A stretch of 63,998 nt of DNA from Chloroflexota bacterium (lineage in GTDB: Bacteria; Chloroflexota; Dehalococcoidia; Lucifugimonadales; Lucifugimonadaceae): NCBI GenBank assembly GCA_009838175.1, contig VXSB01000006.1, positions 1-63,998 of the forward strand. The letters are read 5' to 3'. The notes under the pieces are model-generated. The model did not search any database. It was not told where the DNA came from and was given only the letters and a program-made list of their open reading frames with translations. Position 1 is the stretch's first letter. Each line of letters starts with the position of its first letter. Shown here piece after piece: positions 26,869-36,516 of this stretch. The translations under genes and the position numbers were made by a program.

Positions 26869-29800
26869 TTAGTTGTCCACCGAAGCCTGTAAGAGAATCT
26901 CGACGGTCACCTCGTCTTCGACAGTGAAGAACTGACTTACGGGTGCCACCATCCCGAACTCTTCCCACACAAACTTCGCAGTCCCGAGGACCACCAAATC
27001 CGTACCGTTGTCGAGGCGTGCGGTGATGTCGAACTCGAGGTCGGCGTCAGTGCCGTTCACGTTTACAGTCCCAATCAGTTTGGTCTTGTGTTCGGCGCCG
27101 CTGTCCAAAAATGGAGCTGGCACGTCGCCTAAGTCGGCGAAGTGGACTGTGGCTACGGGCTGGTTAGGGAACATGCGCTCACGGACGTAGCGGTCGCGAC
27201 GCGATTGATCGCTGACTAATGTATGCAGATCAATCTCGACCGACGCGCTATCCGAACTGAAGTCAACAACGCCGCTGATTGTCTCGGTTTCGAGCGAAAC
27301 CACAACATCGGCACCGCGAAGCGTTTCGTCGACCTTGAACAGACCTTTGGAACCAGGACCTACCGTGAAGACTTGGGCGAATTCGGATCCTATGCCTGCT
27401 ACTTTCGCTGTTGGTGTAGCCACCAAGCCGATTGAATCGCCGGCACCAACGAAGTATCCGGTCGAAATGATCTGCCCATCTTGGATCATCCAGATCTCGA
27501 TCGTGTTCAAAACATCGCCGTTTTCGTCCATCTCCTGTTCGCCCGCGGCGCCAACGTAGTCGATGTCCTTGCCCTCGCTAATGAGCTGCAATGCCTTGGC
27601 GAGGTCGCCGGGACCTACTTGCTCGCCCGGAGCGTTTGCGACCTTGCGGATCGCGGCTTTGATGTCGTCGCCGTCTTCCGATCCAGCTTCGGCGATGGCA
27701 AGTGCGAGAATCACTGCGGCGTCAAAGGCTTCTGAGATGAAGATGCTTGACGGGTCACCACCGAGTTTCGACGCGTACAACCCTTGGAAAGCAGTCTGCG
27801 ATGGCGTGCCCGGAGCTCCCGGCGCCGTGCCGTAGTTGCCCTCGAAGCTCCCAGCCCCGAGATCGTCGAACATCTCTTGGTTCTTTGTTCCGTCAACGAA
27901 CATGAACTCTTCGAAGAACTGGCCTTCGACCGCTTCCCGCAGATAGACGCCTGCGGTTTCGGGATAAGACATCGCCATCAGGACGGTTGCGCCGCCCTGC
28001 GAGGCCTGGCGAAGCTCAGACGTGTAGCTCGCTTGACCGCCTTCGATCGGCACGGATGCCGATACGGTCCCACCCAGACTCTCAAACGTTTCCGAGAACA
28101 CCGTTGAGAGTCCTTCGCCGTAGGCATTGTTGATGTACATCGTTGCAACGTTTTCGTATCCAAGTTCGTCCGCAAGCTGCGCAAGTATCACACCCTGGAA
28201 CGCATCGGATACCGTCGTCCGGAAAACCAAGTCGTTGTCGTCGAGACTCGAGATCGCCGGAGAGGTCGACGCTGGTGACACAAGCACCGCACCGTTCGGA
28301 ATCGTGACTGATTCCGCAACCGCCAATGTCACTCCGGACGAGAGCGAGCCTACGATAGCTTCCACGCCGTCGATGTTCACCAGCGCGCTCGCCGCGTCAG
28401 TAGCTATCTGTGGACTCGTGCCGCTGTCGCGATGGACCATCTCGATCTGCCTGCCATCAATGCCTCCCGCTTCGTTTATCAGCAACGCCGCGAGGTCGGT
28501 GGCGAGGACGATCGGCGGACCGAAAACAGCCAAGTCTCCAGTTGCGTCGATGAGCGTCCCGATCTTGATCGGGTCGCCACTCGGTTCCATCGTCGTAGGA
28601 GCAGCCGTGATGTCAATCGAGTCGCCGGGACTGGCAAAGATGCCGGTCGAAGTAACCTGTCCACCTTCGATCTTCCAGACCTCGATAGTGTTCTGCACGT
28701 CACCGTTCTCGTCGAAATCCTGATCGCCTGCAGCACCGACATAGTCGATGTCTCGACCTTCACTGATGAGTTGGAGCGCTCTATCCAGATCGCCGGGGCC
28801 AACCTTCTCGCCCGGCGCGTTCGCTACTTCACGCATCGCAGCTTTGACGTCATCGCCATCTTCGGAGCCTGATTCGGCAATCGCCAGCGCCAATATCACC
28901 GCGGCGTCAAATGCCTCTGAGATAAAGAGGCTTGATGGGTCGCCGTCTAGCTTGGAAGAATAGAGGTCTTTGAAGGTCTCTTGGGTCGGTGTGCCGGGTG
29001 CGCCCGGAGCGGTGCCGTAGTTGCCTTCAAAGTTGTTAGCACCGAGGTTGTCGAACATCTCCTGATTCTTTGTGCCGTCGACGAACATGAAGTCGTCGAA
29101 GTACTGACCCTCAACCGCCTCGCGTAAGTAGACGCCAGCAGTCTCGGGGTATGACAAGGCCATCAATACCTCAGCACCGCCCTGCGATGCTTGACGTAAC
29201 TCAGATGCGTAGCTTGCCTGACCACCCTCAATGGGCACAGCTGCTGAAACTGTCCCGCCTTGGCTTTCGAAGTTCTCTTGGAAGACGTTGGAGAGCCCTT
29301 CTCCGTACGCGTTGTTGATGTAGAGCGTCGCAACGTTTTCGTAGCCGAGTTGGTTCGCGAGTTGTGCAGCAATCACCCCTTGGAGCGCGTCAGACACGGT
29401 CGTTCGAAACACCGTGTCGTTGTCGTCGAGGCTGGTGATCGCGGGCGAAGTAGACGCCGGAGACACCAGAACAGCACCGTTAGGAATGGTCACAGATTCC
29501 GCGACTGCGAGGGTGACGCCTGATGAGAGAGAACCAACGATGGCTTCGACACCGTCCACGTTGACGAGAGCACTTGCGGCGTCGGTAGCGATCTGAGGGC
29601 TGGTGCCGCTATCGCGATGCACCATCTCAATCGGGCGACCATCGATACCGCCTGCCTCGTTTATCAACAAAGCCGCTAGGTCTGTGGCGAGAACAATCGG
29701 TGGTCCAAACGCAGCCAGATCACCAGTAACGTCGATCAAGGTACCAATCTTGATGGGATCGCCAGACGGTTCCATCGCCTCTTCTGGCGTGGGTTCAGGC

Positions 29801-29970
29801 GCCTCAGTAGGCGGAATCGGAGTTGCAGTAGGTGCAACCGGAACCGGAGTCGGTGTTGGTTCTTCGGTGCTACATGAAGCTACTGCGACGCTGACACTCA
29901 AAGCAGCTACGAGCAACAGCACAAACACTCCAGACATTCGAACGGCGGCGTAGGATTTCAGTATTTGCAT
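26869..29970 (-). CDS. lipoprotein with two LivJ-type binding domains fused to YceI
   Basis: Extracytoplasmic lipoprotein of 1033 residues from ATG 29970. The signal peptide ends in VASC with the lipid Cys at 33, then a Thr/Pro/Val-rich linker. Two nearly identical Peripla_BP_6 (branched-chain amino-acid/amide-binding) domains follow at about 66-440 and 462-835. Both start with 'SGDPIKIGTLID' and contain 'HRDSGTSPQIATDAASALVN'. The last 170 residues are a YceI-like beta-barrel ('VVDFSSDSASVEIDLHTL', then 'RDRYVRERMF', 'TVHFADLGDVP'), a family that binds isoprenoid-type lipids. Repeats this similar indicate a recent internal duplication. An upstream TTG at 30033 would overlap the SRPBCC stop but delays the signal peptide. 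No ABC permease or ATPase is near, so sensing or scavenging rather than uptake is possible. Confidence 0.8.
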   Translation of the reverse strand: MQILKSYAAVRMSGVFVLLLVAALSVSVAVASCSTEEPTPTPVPVAPTATPIPPTEAPEPTPEEAMEPSGDPIKIGTLIDVTGDLAAFGPPIVLATDLAALLINEAGGIDGRPIEMVHRDSGTSPQIATDAASALVNVDGVEAIVGSLSSGVTLAVAESVTIPNGAVLVSPASTSPAITSLDDNDTVFRTTVSDALQGVIAAQLANQLGYENVATLYINNAYGEGLSNVFQENFESQGGTVSAAVPIEGGQASYASELRQASQGGAEVLMALSYPETAGVYLREAVEGQYFDDFMFVDGTKNQEMFDNLGANNFEGNYGTAPGAPGTPTQETFKDLYSSKLDGDPSSLFISEAFDAAVILALAIAESGSEDGDDVKAAMREVANAPGEKVGPGDLDRALQLISEGRDIDYVGAAGDQDFDENGDVQNTIEVWKIEGGQVTSTGIFASPGDSIDITAAPTTMEPSGDPIKIGTLIDATGDLAVFGPPIVLATDLAALLINEAGGIDGRQIEMVHRDSGTSPQIATDAASALVNIDGVEAIVGSLSSGVTLAVAESVTIPNGAVLVSPASTSPAISSLDDNDLVFRTTVSDAFQGVILAQLADELGYENVATMYINNAYGEGLSTVFSETFESLGGTVSASVPIEGGQASYTSELRQASQGGATVLMAMSYPETAGVYLREAVEGQFFEEFMFVDGTKNQEMFDDLGAGSFEGNYGTAPGAPGTPSQTAFQGLYASKLGGDPSSIFISEAFDAAVILALAIAEAGSEDGDDIKAAIRKVANAPGEQVGPGDLAKALQLISEGKDIDYVGAAGEQEMDENGDVLNTIEIWMIQDGQIISTGYFVGAGDSIGLVATPTAKVAGIGSEFAQVFTVGPGSKGLFKVDETLRGADVVVSLETETISGVVDFSSDSASVEIDLHTLVSDQSRRDRYVRERMFPNQPVATVHFADLGDVPAPFLDSGAEHKTKLIGTVNVNGTDADLEFDITARLDNGTDLVVLGTAKFVWEEFGMVAPVSQFFTVEDEVTVEILLQASVDN

Positions 29971-30029
29971 TTCGTGTATCCGTCTAGTTCCTTTCCTCGA
30001 CGATAGAGCTTGTTCGCATCGTCGCCATT

Positions 30030-30467
30030 TCAACTGCCTTCGCAGTACTCCTTTACAGCATCCATGTCTTTAACCAGACCCATTCTGATTACTAACTTCA
30101 TGATCGGCACTAAGATCCTTGATTTGAATGTGTAGGGCGCAGAATCCATCACCAGCGTTAACTCGGTCCCACTATCGACGGGTCTCACTGTGAACACAGA
30201 GTCCCAAACTGTTCCGCCTTCGTCGGATACCAACCTCACTCGTTCGTTCTCCACGTACTCCGTAACTTCCAAGACAGTGGATGCTTCTCGACCCATCATC
30301 AAACGTGTCTCACGAAAACGCGAACCGACGCCGCTCCTGATGTCGGAAAGAAACTCGACATCGACGATGTGCGGTATCGCCTCGGAGTAGTTGTCGATTT
30401 CGGACACTGTGCGGAATACGAAATCTACAGGTGCATCGATTGTTTTGCGGACGGTGGTTCTGGACAT
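30030..30467 (-). CDS. SRPBCC-family (START-like) lipid/aromatic-binding protein
   Basis: A 145-residue protein with the helix-grip fold of polyketide cyclase/dehydrase and coenzyme-Q-binding proteins. It opens with 'VRKTIDAPVDFVFRTVSEIDNYSEAIPHI', the family start. It continues through alternating strands to a C-terminal helix 'ILVPIMKLVIRMGLVKDMDAVKEY' that closes the cavity. The function is ligand binding; the ligand is unknown. It lies between two LivJ-type lipoprotein genes on the same strand, 172 bases after the upstream one and near the start of the LivJ-YceI gene. Since YceI and SRPBCC proteins both bind hydrophobic molecules, a shared ligand is a fair guess. Confidence 0.8.
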   Translation of the reverse strand: MSRTTVRKTIDAPVDFVFRTVSEIDNYSEAIPHIVDVEFLSDIRSGVGSRFRETRLMMGREASTVLEVTEYVENERVRLVSDEGGTVWDSVFTVRPVDSGTELTLVMDSAPYTFKSRILVPIMKLVIRMGLVKDMDAVKEYCEGS

Positions 30468-30639
30468 CCGATCACTCTAAGGCAGAGTCGCTCTCTGATG
30501 GAGTTCAATCCATAATCCAGATTCTATCGGTAGCATCGCTAACCTCCAACGAACGCGGGAATCCAGAGGGCAGAACAGACGCGGATCTATCAGCAAATCC
30601 TCGATTTTTCAAAAGCCAACTACACGAACTGATAATGGT

Positions 30640-33147
30640 TCACCGTATGGAAGAGAGATCGATTTCATCGCCGGGGGACACGAAGATACCAGTGGAACCG
30701 ATTTCGCCATCCTTGATGCGCCAAATCTCTACGGTTCCGGTGACATCGCCATTGAGGTCAAAATCCAACAGTCCTGCCGCACCGACGTAGTTGACGTCCT
30801 CGCCCGCGCGAACGAGATCAAATGCTTTGGCGACATCCTGCGGGCCCACAACGACACCCGGAGGGTTAGCGATCTCGCGCAAAGCATCTCGTATCGCAAC
30901 AGGATCCTCGGAACCCGCCTTTTCAATCGCCAACGCGATCATCAGTCCGGCATCGAACGTTTCGCTCAAGTGCGGTATATCGATGTTCCCACTTTTTCGG
31001 TTGGCGAAGTTTTCGAAGAACCATTTCCGTTCGGGAGTCAACTTTGCGCCGGCTTTCGTGCCGTACGATCCCTCGAAACTGTCTGCTCCCACAGCATCGA
31101 AAAGCTCCTGGGTATACGCGGGCGTGAAGAATAGGAACTCTTCGAAATAACCGTCATCAACCGCTTCCCGCAACAATGTGTGCGATGAATCCGTGTACGC
31201 GATCGTGATCAGTGCCTCCGGATCACCGACCGCCGCCTGTTTCAACTCCGGCCCATAGCTGGATTGGCCCTTGTCATGGCTGATCTGTGCTGTCACATTC
31301 CCGCCCAGTGCTTGGAAATGGTCCGAGAAGTTGGTCGACAAGCTGGTGCCGTACGCGTTGCTAACATGCGTCGTCGCCACGTTGTCCCAACCGATTTCAC
31401 GCGCCAACTCCGCCGCAACTTGACCTGCTATGACATCCGAGAACGTAGTCCTAAACACCAGATCATCGTCATTCAGGGTAGTAATCAAACTCGATGACGA
31501 AGACGGTGAGATTTGCAGCACGCCACTGGGTATCGTTACGTCCTCTGCTATCGCCATTGTCACACCTGACGATGCAGCGCCGATTATCGCCGGCACGCCA
31601 TGTTCGCTAATCAACGCACTCGCCGCCGATTTGCCGACTTCTGGGTCCGTTCCGCTATCGCGATGCAGTGCCTCTATACGCTTGCCATTTACACCCCCGG
31701 CTTCGTTCACCAATTCGAAAGCGAACGATACTGCCGCATGACGATCCTTGCCAACGAAAGACAGATCACCTGTCTCAGGGAACACTGCGCCTATCTTTAC
31801 ACTCATTTCATCCTCGGGTGACGATGGCGCACCAGATCTCGAAGACGACGGGTCATCCACAGATATTGGAGACAGGTCGATTTCATCTCCCGGCAACGCG
31901 TAGATGTCGCTGTCGATGATGGTGTTGTTTTCGACGTACCAGACCCGCATCCAACTAACGACGTTCCCGTGTTCATCAAAGTCGACGTTTCCAGATGCCC
32001 CGACATAATCGACATCCTTGCCGTCCCTCACCAACTCCAAAGCCTTCGCAATATCCGCCGGCCCTACAATCTCGCCGGGAGGATTAGCAACTGATCGCAA
32101 CTCGTTCCTCACGGCCACCGGATCATCGCTTCCAGCCTTCTCTATAGCCAACGCCAGAACCGCAGCCGCGTCAAACGCTTCTGTAATCAGCGACGCCGAA
32201 GGATCCCCGTCGGTCCGCTCCTCGTAAAGTTGCCTAAACGCTTCTACGCCGGGTGACGCAGGCGCGCCTGGTGAAACCCCGAAATCCCCTTCGAAGTAGT
32301 TGCCGCCAATCGCGTCAAACATCGTCTGGCTCCGTGTCACGTCGACAAACATGTAGTCGTCGTAAAACTCTCCCTCAGCCGCTTCGCGCAACAAGATCTG
32401 ACCGGAGTCCGGATAGGCGATCGTAACCAAAACCTCTGGCGAACCTTCTGCCGAGTCGCGCAACTCCGAAACGTAACTCGCTTGCCCCAATTCGTGTGAA
32501 ACCGCCGCGGTCACAGTCCCACCCATACCTTCGAACGCTTCAATAAACGACTCGTTCAAGCTTGCACCGTAGGCATTGTTCACGTACGTCGTCGATACTC
32601 GCTCATAACCCGCCGCCACTGCCAACTCGGCTAGAACTTGGCTCTTCACCGCGTCGTTGACGCGCGTCCTGAAAACCATGTCGTTGTCCGCCAAAGCCGT
32701 GATCGCGTTCGATGATGATGCCGGCGAAATGTGCAGCACCTCTCCGGGAATGGTCACCGACTCCGCAATCGCAATCGTTACGCCCGAAGAAACCGCTCCC
32801 AACACAATCTTGACGCCATCCACATTCACAAGTCCGCTTGCGGCGTCTGTTCCCACCTGTTCGCTCGTGCCACTGTCTCGATGCAGGGCTGAAATTTCGC
32901 CGCCATTAACTCCGCCGGCTTCGTTCACCAACTCGAACGCCAAGTCGATCGCCTTCTGCATACCGGGTCCGAGCGTTGAAAGATCACCACTAACTGGCAA
33001 AACCGTACCTATCGTGGTATCTCCACCACCGGATTCATCAGCAAATAAACACCCATGTCCAATGGTCGAGACAACAAGCACAATCACTGAAAACAACGCC
33101 GTTGACAGTAACCTAATACGCGCGGATTTGATCATTTCTAGTCGCAT
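30640..33147 (-). CDS. lipoprotein with two LivJ-type binding domains
   Basis: Extracytoplasmic lipoprotein, 835 residues from ATG 33147 (GGAG about 10 bases upstream; the open frame extends further but would bury the signal peptide). The lipid Cys is about residue 33. Two Peripla_BP_6 domains lie at about 43-415 and 445-820. Each contains the 'LHRDSGT', 'FRTT/FRTRVND' and 'YVNNAYG/HVSNAYG' landmarks of the family. The two halves differ more from each other than the repeats of the LivJ-YceI protein do, so this duplication is older. It follows the single-domain paralog gene by 16 bases. Ligand unknown; branched amino acids, amides or aromatic acids are usual. Confidence 0.8.
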   Translation of the reverse strand: MRLEMIKSARIRLLSTALFSVIVLVVSTIGHGCLFADESGGGDTTIGTVLPVSGDLSTLGPGMQKAIDLAFELVNEAGGVNGGEISALHRDSGTSEQVGTDAASGLVNVDGVKIVLGAVSSGVTIAIAESVTIPGEVLHISPASSSNAITALADNDMVFRTRVNDAVKSQVLAELAVAAGYERVSTTYVNNAYGASLNESFIEAFEGMGGTVTAAVSHELGQASYVSELRDSAEGSPEVLVTIAYPDSGQILLREAAEGEFYDDYMFVDVTRSQTMFDAIGGNYFEGDFGVSPGAPASPGVEAFRQLYEERTDGDPSASLITEAFDAAAVLALAIEKAGSDDPVAVRNELRSVANPPGEIVGPADIAKALELVRDGKDVDYVGASGNVDFDEHGNVVSWMRVWYVENNTIIDSDIYALPGDEIDLSPISVDDPSSSRSGAPSSPEDEMSVKIGAVFPETGDLSFVGKDRHAAVSFAFELVNEAGGVNGKRIEALHRDSGTDPEVGKSAASALISEHGVPAIIGAASSGVTMAIAEDVTIPSGVLQISPSSSSSLITTLNDDDLVFRTTFSDVIAGQVAAELAREIGWDNVATTHVSNAYGTSLSTNFSDHFQALGGNVTAQISHDKGQSSYGPELKQAAVGDPEALITIAYTDSSHTLLREAVDDGYFEEFLFFTPAYTQELFDAVGADSFEGSYGTKAGAKLTPERKWFFENFANRKSGNIDIPHLSETFDAGLMIALAIEKAGSEDPVAIRDALREIANPPGVVVGPQDVAKAFDLVRAGEDVNYVGAAGLLDFDLNGDVTGTVEIWRIKDGEIGSTGIFVSPGDEIDLSSIR

Positions 33148-33163
33148 CTTTTGTTTACTCCGG

Positions 33164-34453
33164 TTATTTGATTGACGACAAATCGATATCATCGCCAGGC
33201 AATGCGAAGATATCCGTGTCTTGTATCTTCCCATCCATCATCTGCCACACCCTCATCGAGCTCAATACATCACCGTTCTCGTCGAAGTCAATTGAACCCG
33301 CGGCTCCCTCATAGTTGATGTCCTTACCGTCCCTAACCAGCTCCAACGCTCTCGGTATGTCTCCTGGCCCGACCACCTCGCCCGGCGGATTGGCGACTGA
33401 CCGCAACTCATCGCGCACAGCTACCGAATCATCCGTATCGGCCTGTTCAATTGCCAACGCGAGCACGATCGCCGCATCGAACGCCTCCGCGATTATCTGG
33501 GCATTCGGGTCGTTGCCAGTCCGTTCCGAGTAGACCCGACGGAAAGCTCTGACTGCGGGTGTCTCCGGACTGCCAGGGGCGAGTCCGAACGAACCATCGA
33601 AATGGTTACCACCGATAGTGTCAAACATCGACTGCGACTTCGTCTGATCGACGAATATGAACTCGTCGAAGTAACCGCCCTCGGCGGCCTCGCGCAGTAA
33701 CGTAGTTCCCGAGTCGGGATAAGCGATCGTGATCAATGCCTCGGGATCGTCTTCCGACGCGTCGCTTAGTTCCGAGATGTAACTAGCCTGCCCCAACTCG
33801 TGCGGCACGGCGGCAGACACGATCCCCCCAATCGCCTCGAAGTTTTCGATGAAGGACTCGTTCAAGCTCTCGCCATATGCGTTATTTACGTAAGTCGTCG
33901 CCACTCGCTTGTAACCGATGGCCTGGGCCAGCTTCACCAAAGCCTGCGCCTTGATGCCGTCGTTCACCCGCGTGCGGAAAACCATATCGTTGTCGTCCAA
34001 CGCCGATATCGCTTTTGATGACGATCCCGGAGATATCTGCAATACTCCGTTGGGAATCGTTACCGATTCTGCTATGGCGATCGTAACCGGCGACGCGTGA
34101 GCAGCCATGATGAAGTTGGTGTGGTTGACGTTCACCAACCCGCTCGCGGCATCTGCACCGAGAGTCGCGTTCGTTCCACTGTCGCGATGGAACACTTCGA
34201 TCTGCGAACCGTTGACTCCCCCTGCTTCATTGATCAGATCGAACGCCAGACTGATCGAAGTTTGTGCTGCCGGCCCCAGAGTCGAGAGGTCACCGCTTAC
34301 CGGCATCACTGTTCCGACCTTGACATTTCCCTCACCATCATCCAAGAGTCCGCATGAAAACCATGACAAAGTTGTCGCTGCGACTACTACGAATCCAACA
34401 AGGATTACAGTCAAGCGGGAACCATTCGACTTTGCTAGGAGATGTCTACGCAA
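33164..34453 (-). CDS. single LivJ-type substrate-binding lipoprotein
   Basis: Lipoprotein of 429 residues starting at TTG 34453. The signal peptide 'LTVILVGFVVVAATTLSWFS' leads to lipid Cys34. One Peripla_BP_6 domain fills the rest, with 'GTVMPVSGDLSTLGPAA' near 45, 'HRDSGTNATLGADAASGLVN' near 87 and 'VATTYVNNAYGESLNESF' near 190. It resembles domain 1 of the next gene closely, which suggests that gene arose by joining copies of this unit. It is the first gene of the binding-protein series; a 91-base gap separates it from the membrane protein gene at 34545-35093. No transporter subunits are in reach. Confidence 0.85.
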   Translation of the reverse strand: MRRHLLAKSNGSRLTVILVGFVVVAATTLSWFSCGLLDDGEGNVKVGTVMPVSGDLSTLGPAAQTSISLAFDLINEAGGVNGSQIEVFHRDSGTNATLGADAASGLVNVNHTNFIMAAHASPVTIAIAESVTIPNGVLQISPGSSSKAISALDDNDMVFRTRVNDGIKAQALVKLAQAIGYKRVATTYVNNAYGESLNESFIENFEAIGGIVSAAVPHELGQASYISELSDASEDDPEALITIAYPDSGTTLLREAAEGGYFDEFIFVDQTKSQSMFDTIGGNHFDGSFGLAPGSPETPAVRAFRRVYSERTGNDPNAQIIAEAFDAAIVLALAIEQADTDDSVAVRDELRSVANPPGEVVGPGDIPRALELVRDGKDINYEGAAGSIDFDENGDVLSSMRVWQMMDGKIQDTDIFALPGDDIDLSSIK

Positions 34454-34544
34454 ATGCCCACCACCGATTCTAGAGATACGTCGTATCTGTAGATTTTAGA
34501 ATTCGCGCCCTTTAAAGAAGGTACACCACCAATTGGCGATGCAA

Positions 34545-35093
34545 TCAACCCGATTTGGGAGGCGGCGGCAACGACAAACTGGGCGCTTCAGTGAAGCCGA
34601 ACTCATTGACGGTTAAAAAATACCCCAAAACTAGCATCACCAATGGCAACGCTACTGCGATAACCAGCAAAGCAGTCTGGGTTTTCCAGCGTTCAATAAC
34701 AGGTGTCAAAACGCTGACAAAGATCGTAACGATCGCGCCAAGCGGAACGATGTAGCGAATCGCATGCGTTACATCAGCGCCATACTCGATTATTGCCGCC
34801 GAGGCGACGGTCAACAACAGCAACACAGTCAACACGATATTAAAGGTCCGCGACCGACTTTGAACGTCGCCTTTGATACGCGCCCATATCATTCCGGCGA
34901 TGATTGCGCCGATTAACGAAACTACGGCGACACTCCCCGCATTTGCTACCAAGTCGTCGGGCGAGGTGAGCGGCGCGTTCACGCCCATCGCGACCGCGCC
35001 GCCGATCAATGTGGCGATGAACGCGGGTAGTCGATCCTGAACGTGCCCGCGCAATCCGGTCCGGGTTTCTGGAGTTTCACTGTCCATTGGCAT
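34545..35093 (-). CDS. small membrane protein of unknown family
   Basis: No family recognised. The 182-residue product has a polar N-terminus of about 22 residues and about five hydrophobic helices (residues about 24-42, 52-72, 84-104, 114-132 and 142-162). It ends in a Pro/Ser tail (SLSLPPPPKSG). The layout suggests a simple inner-membrane protein. ATG at 35093 (or the next ATG two codons on). It sits 23 bases after the stop of the mannonate dehydratase (ManD-type) gene and before the LivJ-type lipoprotein, all on one strand. Confidence 0.6.
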   Translation of the reverse strand: MPMDSETPETRTGLRGHVQDRLPAFIATLIGGAVAMGVNAPLTSPDDLVANAGSVAVVSLIGAIIAGMIWARIKGDVQSRSRTFNIVLTVLLLLTVASAAIIEYGADVTHAIRYIVPLGAIVTIFVSVLTPVIERWKTQTALLVIAVALPLVMLVLGYFLTVNEFGFTEAPSLSLPPPPKSG

Positions 35094-35116
35094 AAGTGTC
35101 TATTGCCGCGAACTCG

Positions 35117-36421
35117 TTACGGCTTCACCATGCCGCCGTCCGCACGGCGAACGGTGTCCCATGCTCCGCCAAACTCTCGTTCCTTGAACGGGAACTTAGC
35201 TGCCATCTCTTCGTCGATGTCGATGCCTAGACCAGGTTTGCCGTTCGGCCACATCACACCGTCGCGCACCTCCGGGAAACCCGGGAACATCTCTAGGGTT
35301 CGCTCTTGGGGGATGGCGTATTCCTGGATACCGAAGTTGTAGCAGTTCACATCGAGCATCAGGTTCGCAGCATGACCTACAGGAGAGGTATCGCCGGGCC
35401 CGTGCCAAGCTGTCCGAACGTTGAACAACTCACCCATCGCTGCGAATTTCTTGCCCGGCGTGATGCCGCCGATCTGCGACATGTGCATCCGCAAGAAATC
35501 GACCAACCGATCCTTGATCATCGGAATGATCTCATGCGGGCTGTTCCAAAGCTCACCCATCGCGATCGGGGTCGCACATTGCTGGCGTACCATCCGGAAA
35601 TACTCGTTGTCTTCCGGGCTGAACAGATCTTCAAGGAAGAAGAGCTGATACTTCTCAACCTCTTTCGCGAACCAAACACCGAGTATCGGCGGGATGCGTT
35701 CATGGACGTCGTGGAGTATCTCGACTCCATATCCGAAGCGGTCGCGGATGTGCTCGAAGAGATCCAATGCGCCTCGGATATAAGGTTTTGGTTCGAAAAC
35801 GCCGCCGGGATGGGCATATAGCTTGTTGGGGTCGTAATCCCGCAACCAAGAAGTAACCGGGATTGGCCCTTTCGAGACATCGCGCTGATTAATCGAACCG
35901 TCGCCCGAAGCGCCGTGAGAGCCGTACGAGGAATATCCCTGGGTGGCAACTTGAATGCGGATGTGGTGGAACCCTTGCTCCATGTGCGCAGCCATTCGGT
36001 CTGCTGTCTCCTCCTTAGTAGCACCGCTGGCATGAACGTAAACCGGCGCCGCTTCGCGTGCACGACCGCCCAGAAGGTCGTAAACAGGCATACCGGCCAT
36101 CTTGCCCTTGATGTCCCAAAGCGCTTGATCCACTCCCGACAGCGCATTGTTCAACACTGGTCCGTTTCGCCAATACGACGACACGTACGATGACTGCCAG
36201 ATGTCCTCGATATCAGCGACGTTTTTGCCGATGAGAAACGGGCGGAGGTAGTCATCGACAGCTGCCTTTACGGTAGAGGGGCGTTGCGTGAATGTCGCAC
36301 ATCCGACGCCATACAACCCCGGTTCAGAGGTCTCAATCTTCACGATTACCAGCCGGATGTTGTCCGGCTCGGTCATGATGACTCGGATGTCGCGAATCGT
36401 TACGTTGTCTGCAGCGGTCAT
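35117..36421 (-). CDS. enolase-superfamily mannonate/sugar-acid dehydratase (ManD/RspA type)
   Basis: Dehydratase of the mandelate racemase/enolase superfamily, 434 residues. It probably removes water from an aldonate such as D-mannonate to give a 2-keto-3-deoxy acid. The Mg2+-binding acids are seen in 'LHDVHERIPP' near 235, 'FLEDLFSPED' near 263 and 'MGELWNSP' near 290. The acid/base 'WHGPGDTSP' lies near 338. The long inserted loop with 'YSSYGSHGASGDG' near 165 and the C-terminal 'PNGKPGLGIDIDEE' are typical of the ManD/RspA subgroup. AAGGAG precedes ATG 36421. With the UxuA-like protein and the two aldolases it makes a plausible uronate route. Confidence 0.88.
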   Translation of the reverse strand: MTAADNVTIRDIRVIMTEPDNIRLVIVKIETSEPGLYGVGCATFTQRPSTVKAAVDDYLRPFLIGKNVADIEDIWQSSYVSSYWRNGPVLNNALSGVDQALWDIKGKMAGMPVYDLLGGRAREAAPVYVHASGATKEETADRMAAHMEQGFHHIRIQVATQGYSSYGSHGASGDGSINQRDVSKGPIPVTSWLRDYDPNKLYAHPGGVFEPKPYIRGALDLFEHIRDRFGYGVEILHDVHERIPPILGVWFAKEVEKYQLFFLEDLFSPEDNEYFRMVRQQCATPIAMGELWNSPHEIIPMIKDRLVDFLRMHMSQIGGITPGKKFAAMGELFNVRTAWHGPGDTSPVGHAANLMLDVNCYNFGIQEYAIPQERTLEMFPGFPEVRDGVMWPNGKPGLGIDIDEEMAAKFPFKEREFGGAWDTVRRADGGMVKP

Positions 36422-36516
36422 GTTGTCTCCTTAGTGAAGGTTAATGATATGACGCACGTACTGCCTTTTCTCGTTAACATGCGAACATACATATCGGCCT
36501 TTCAAGGAGCGATGCG

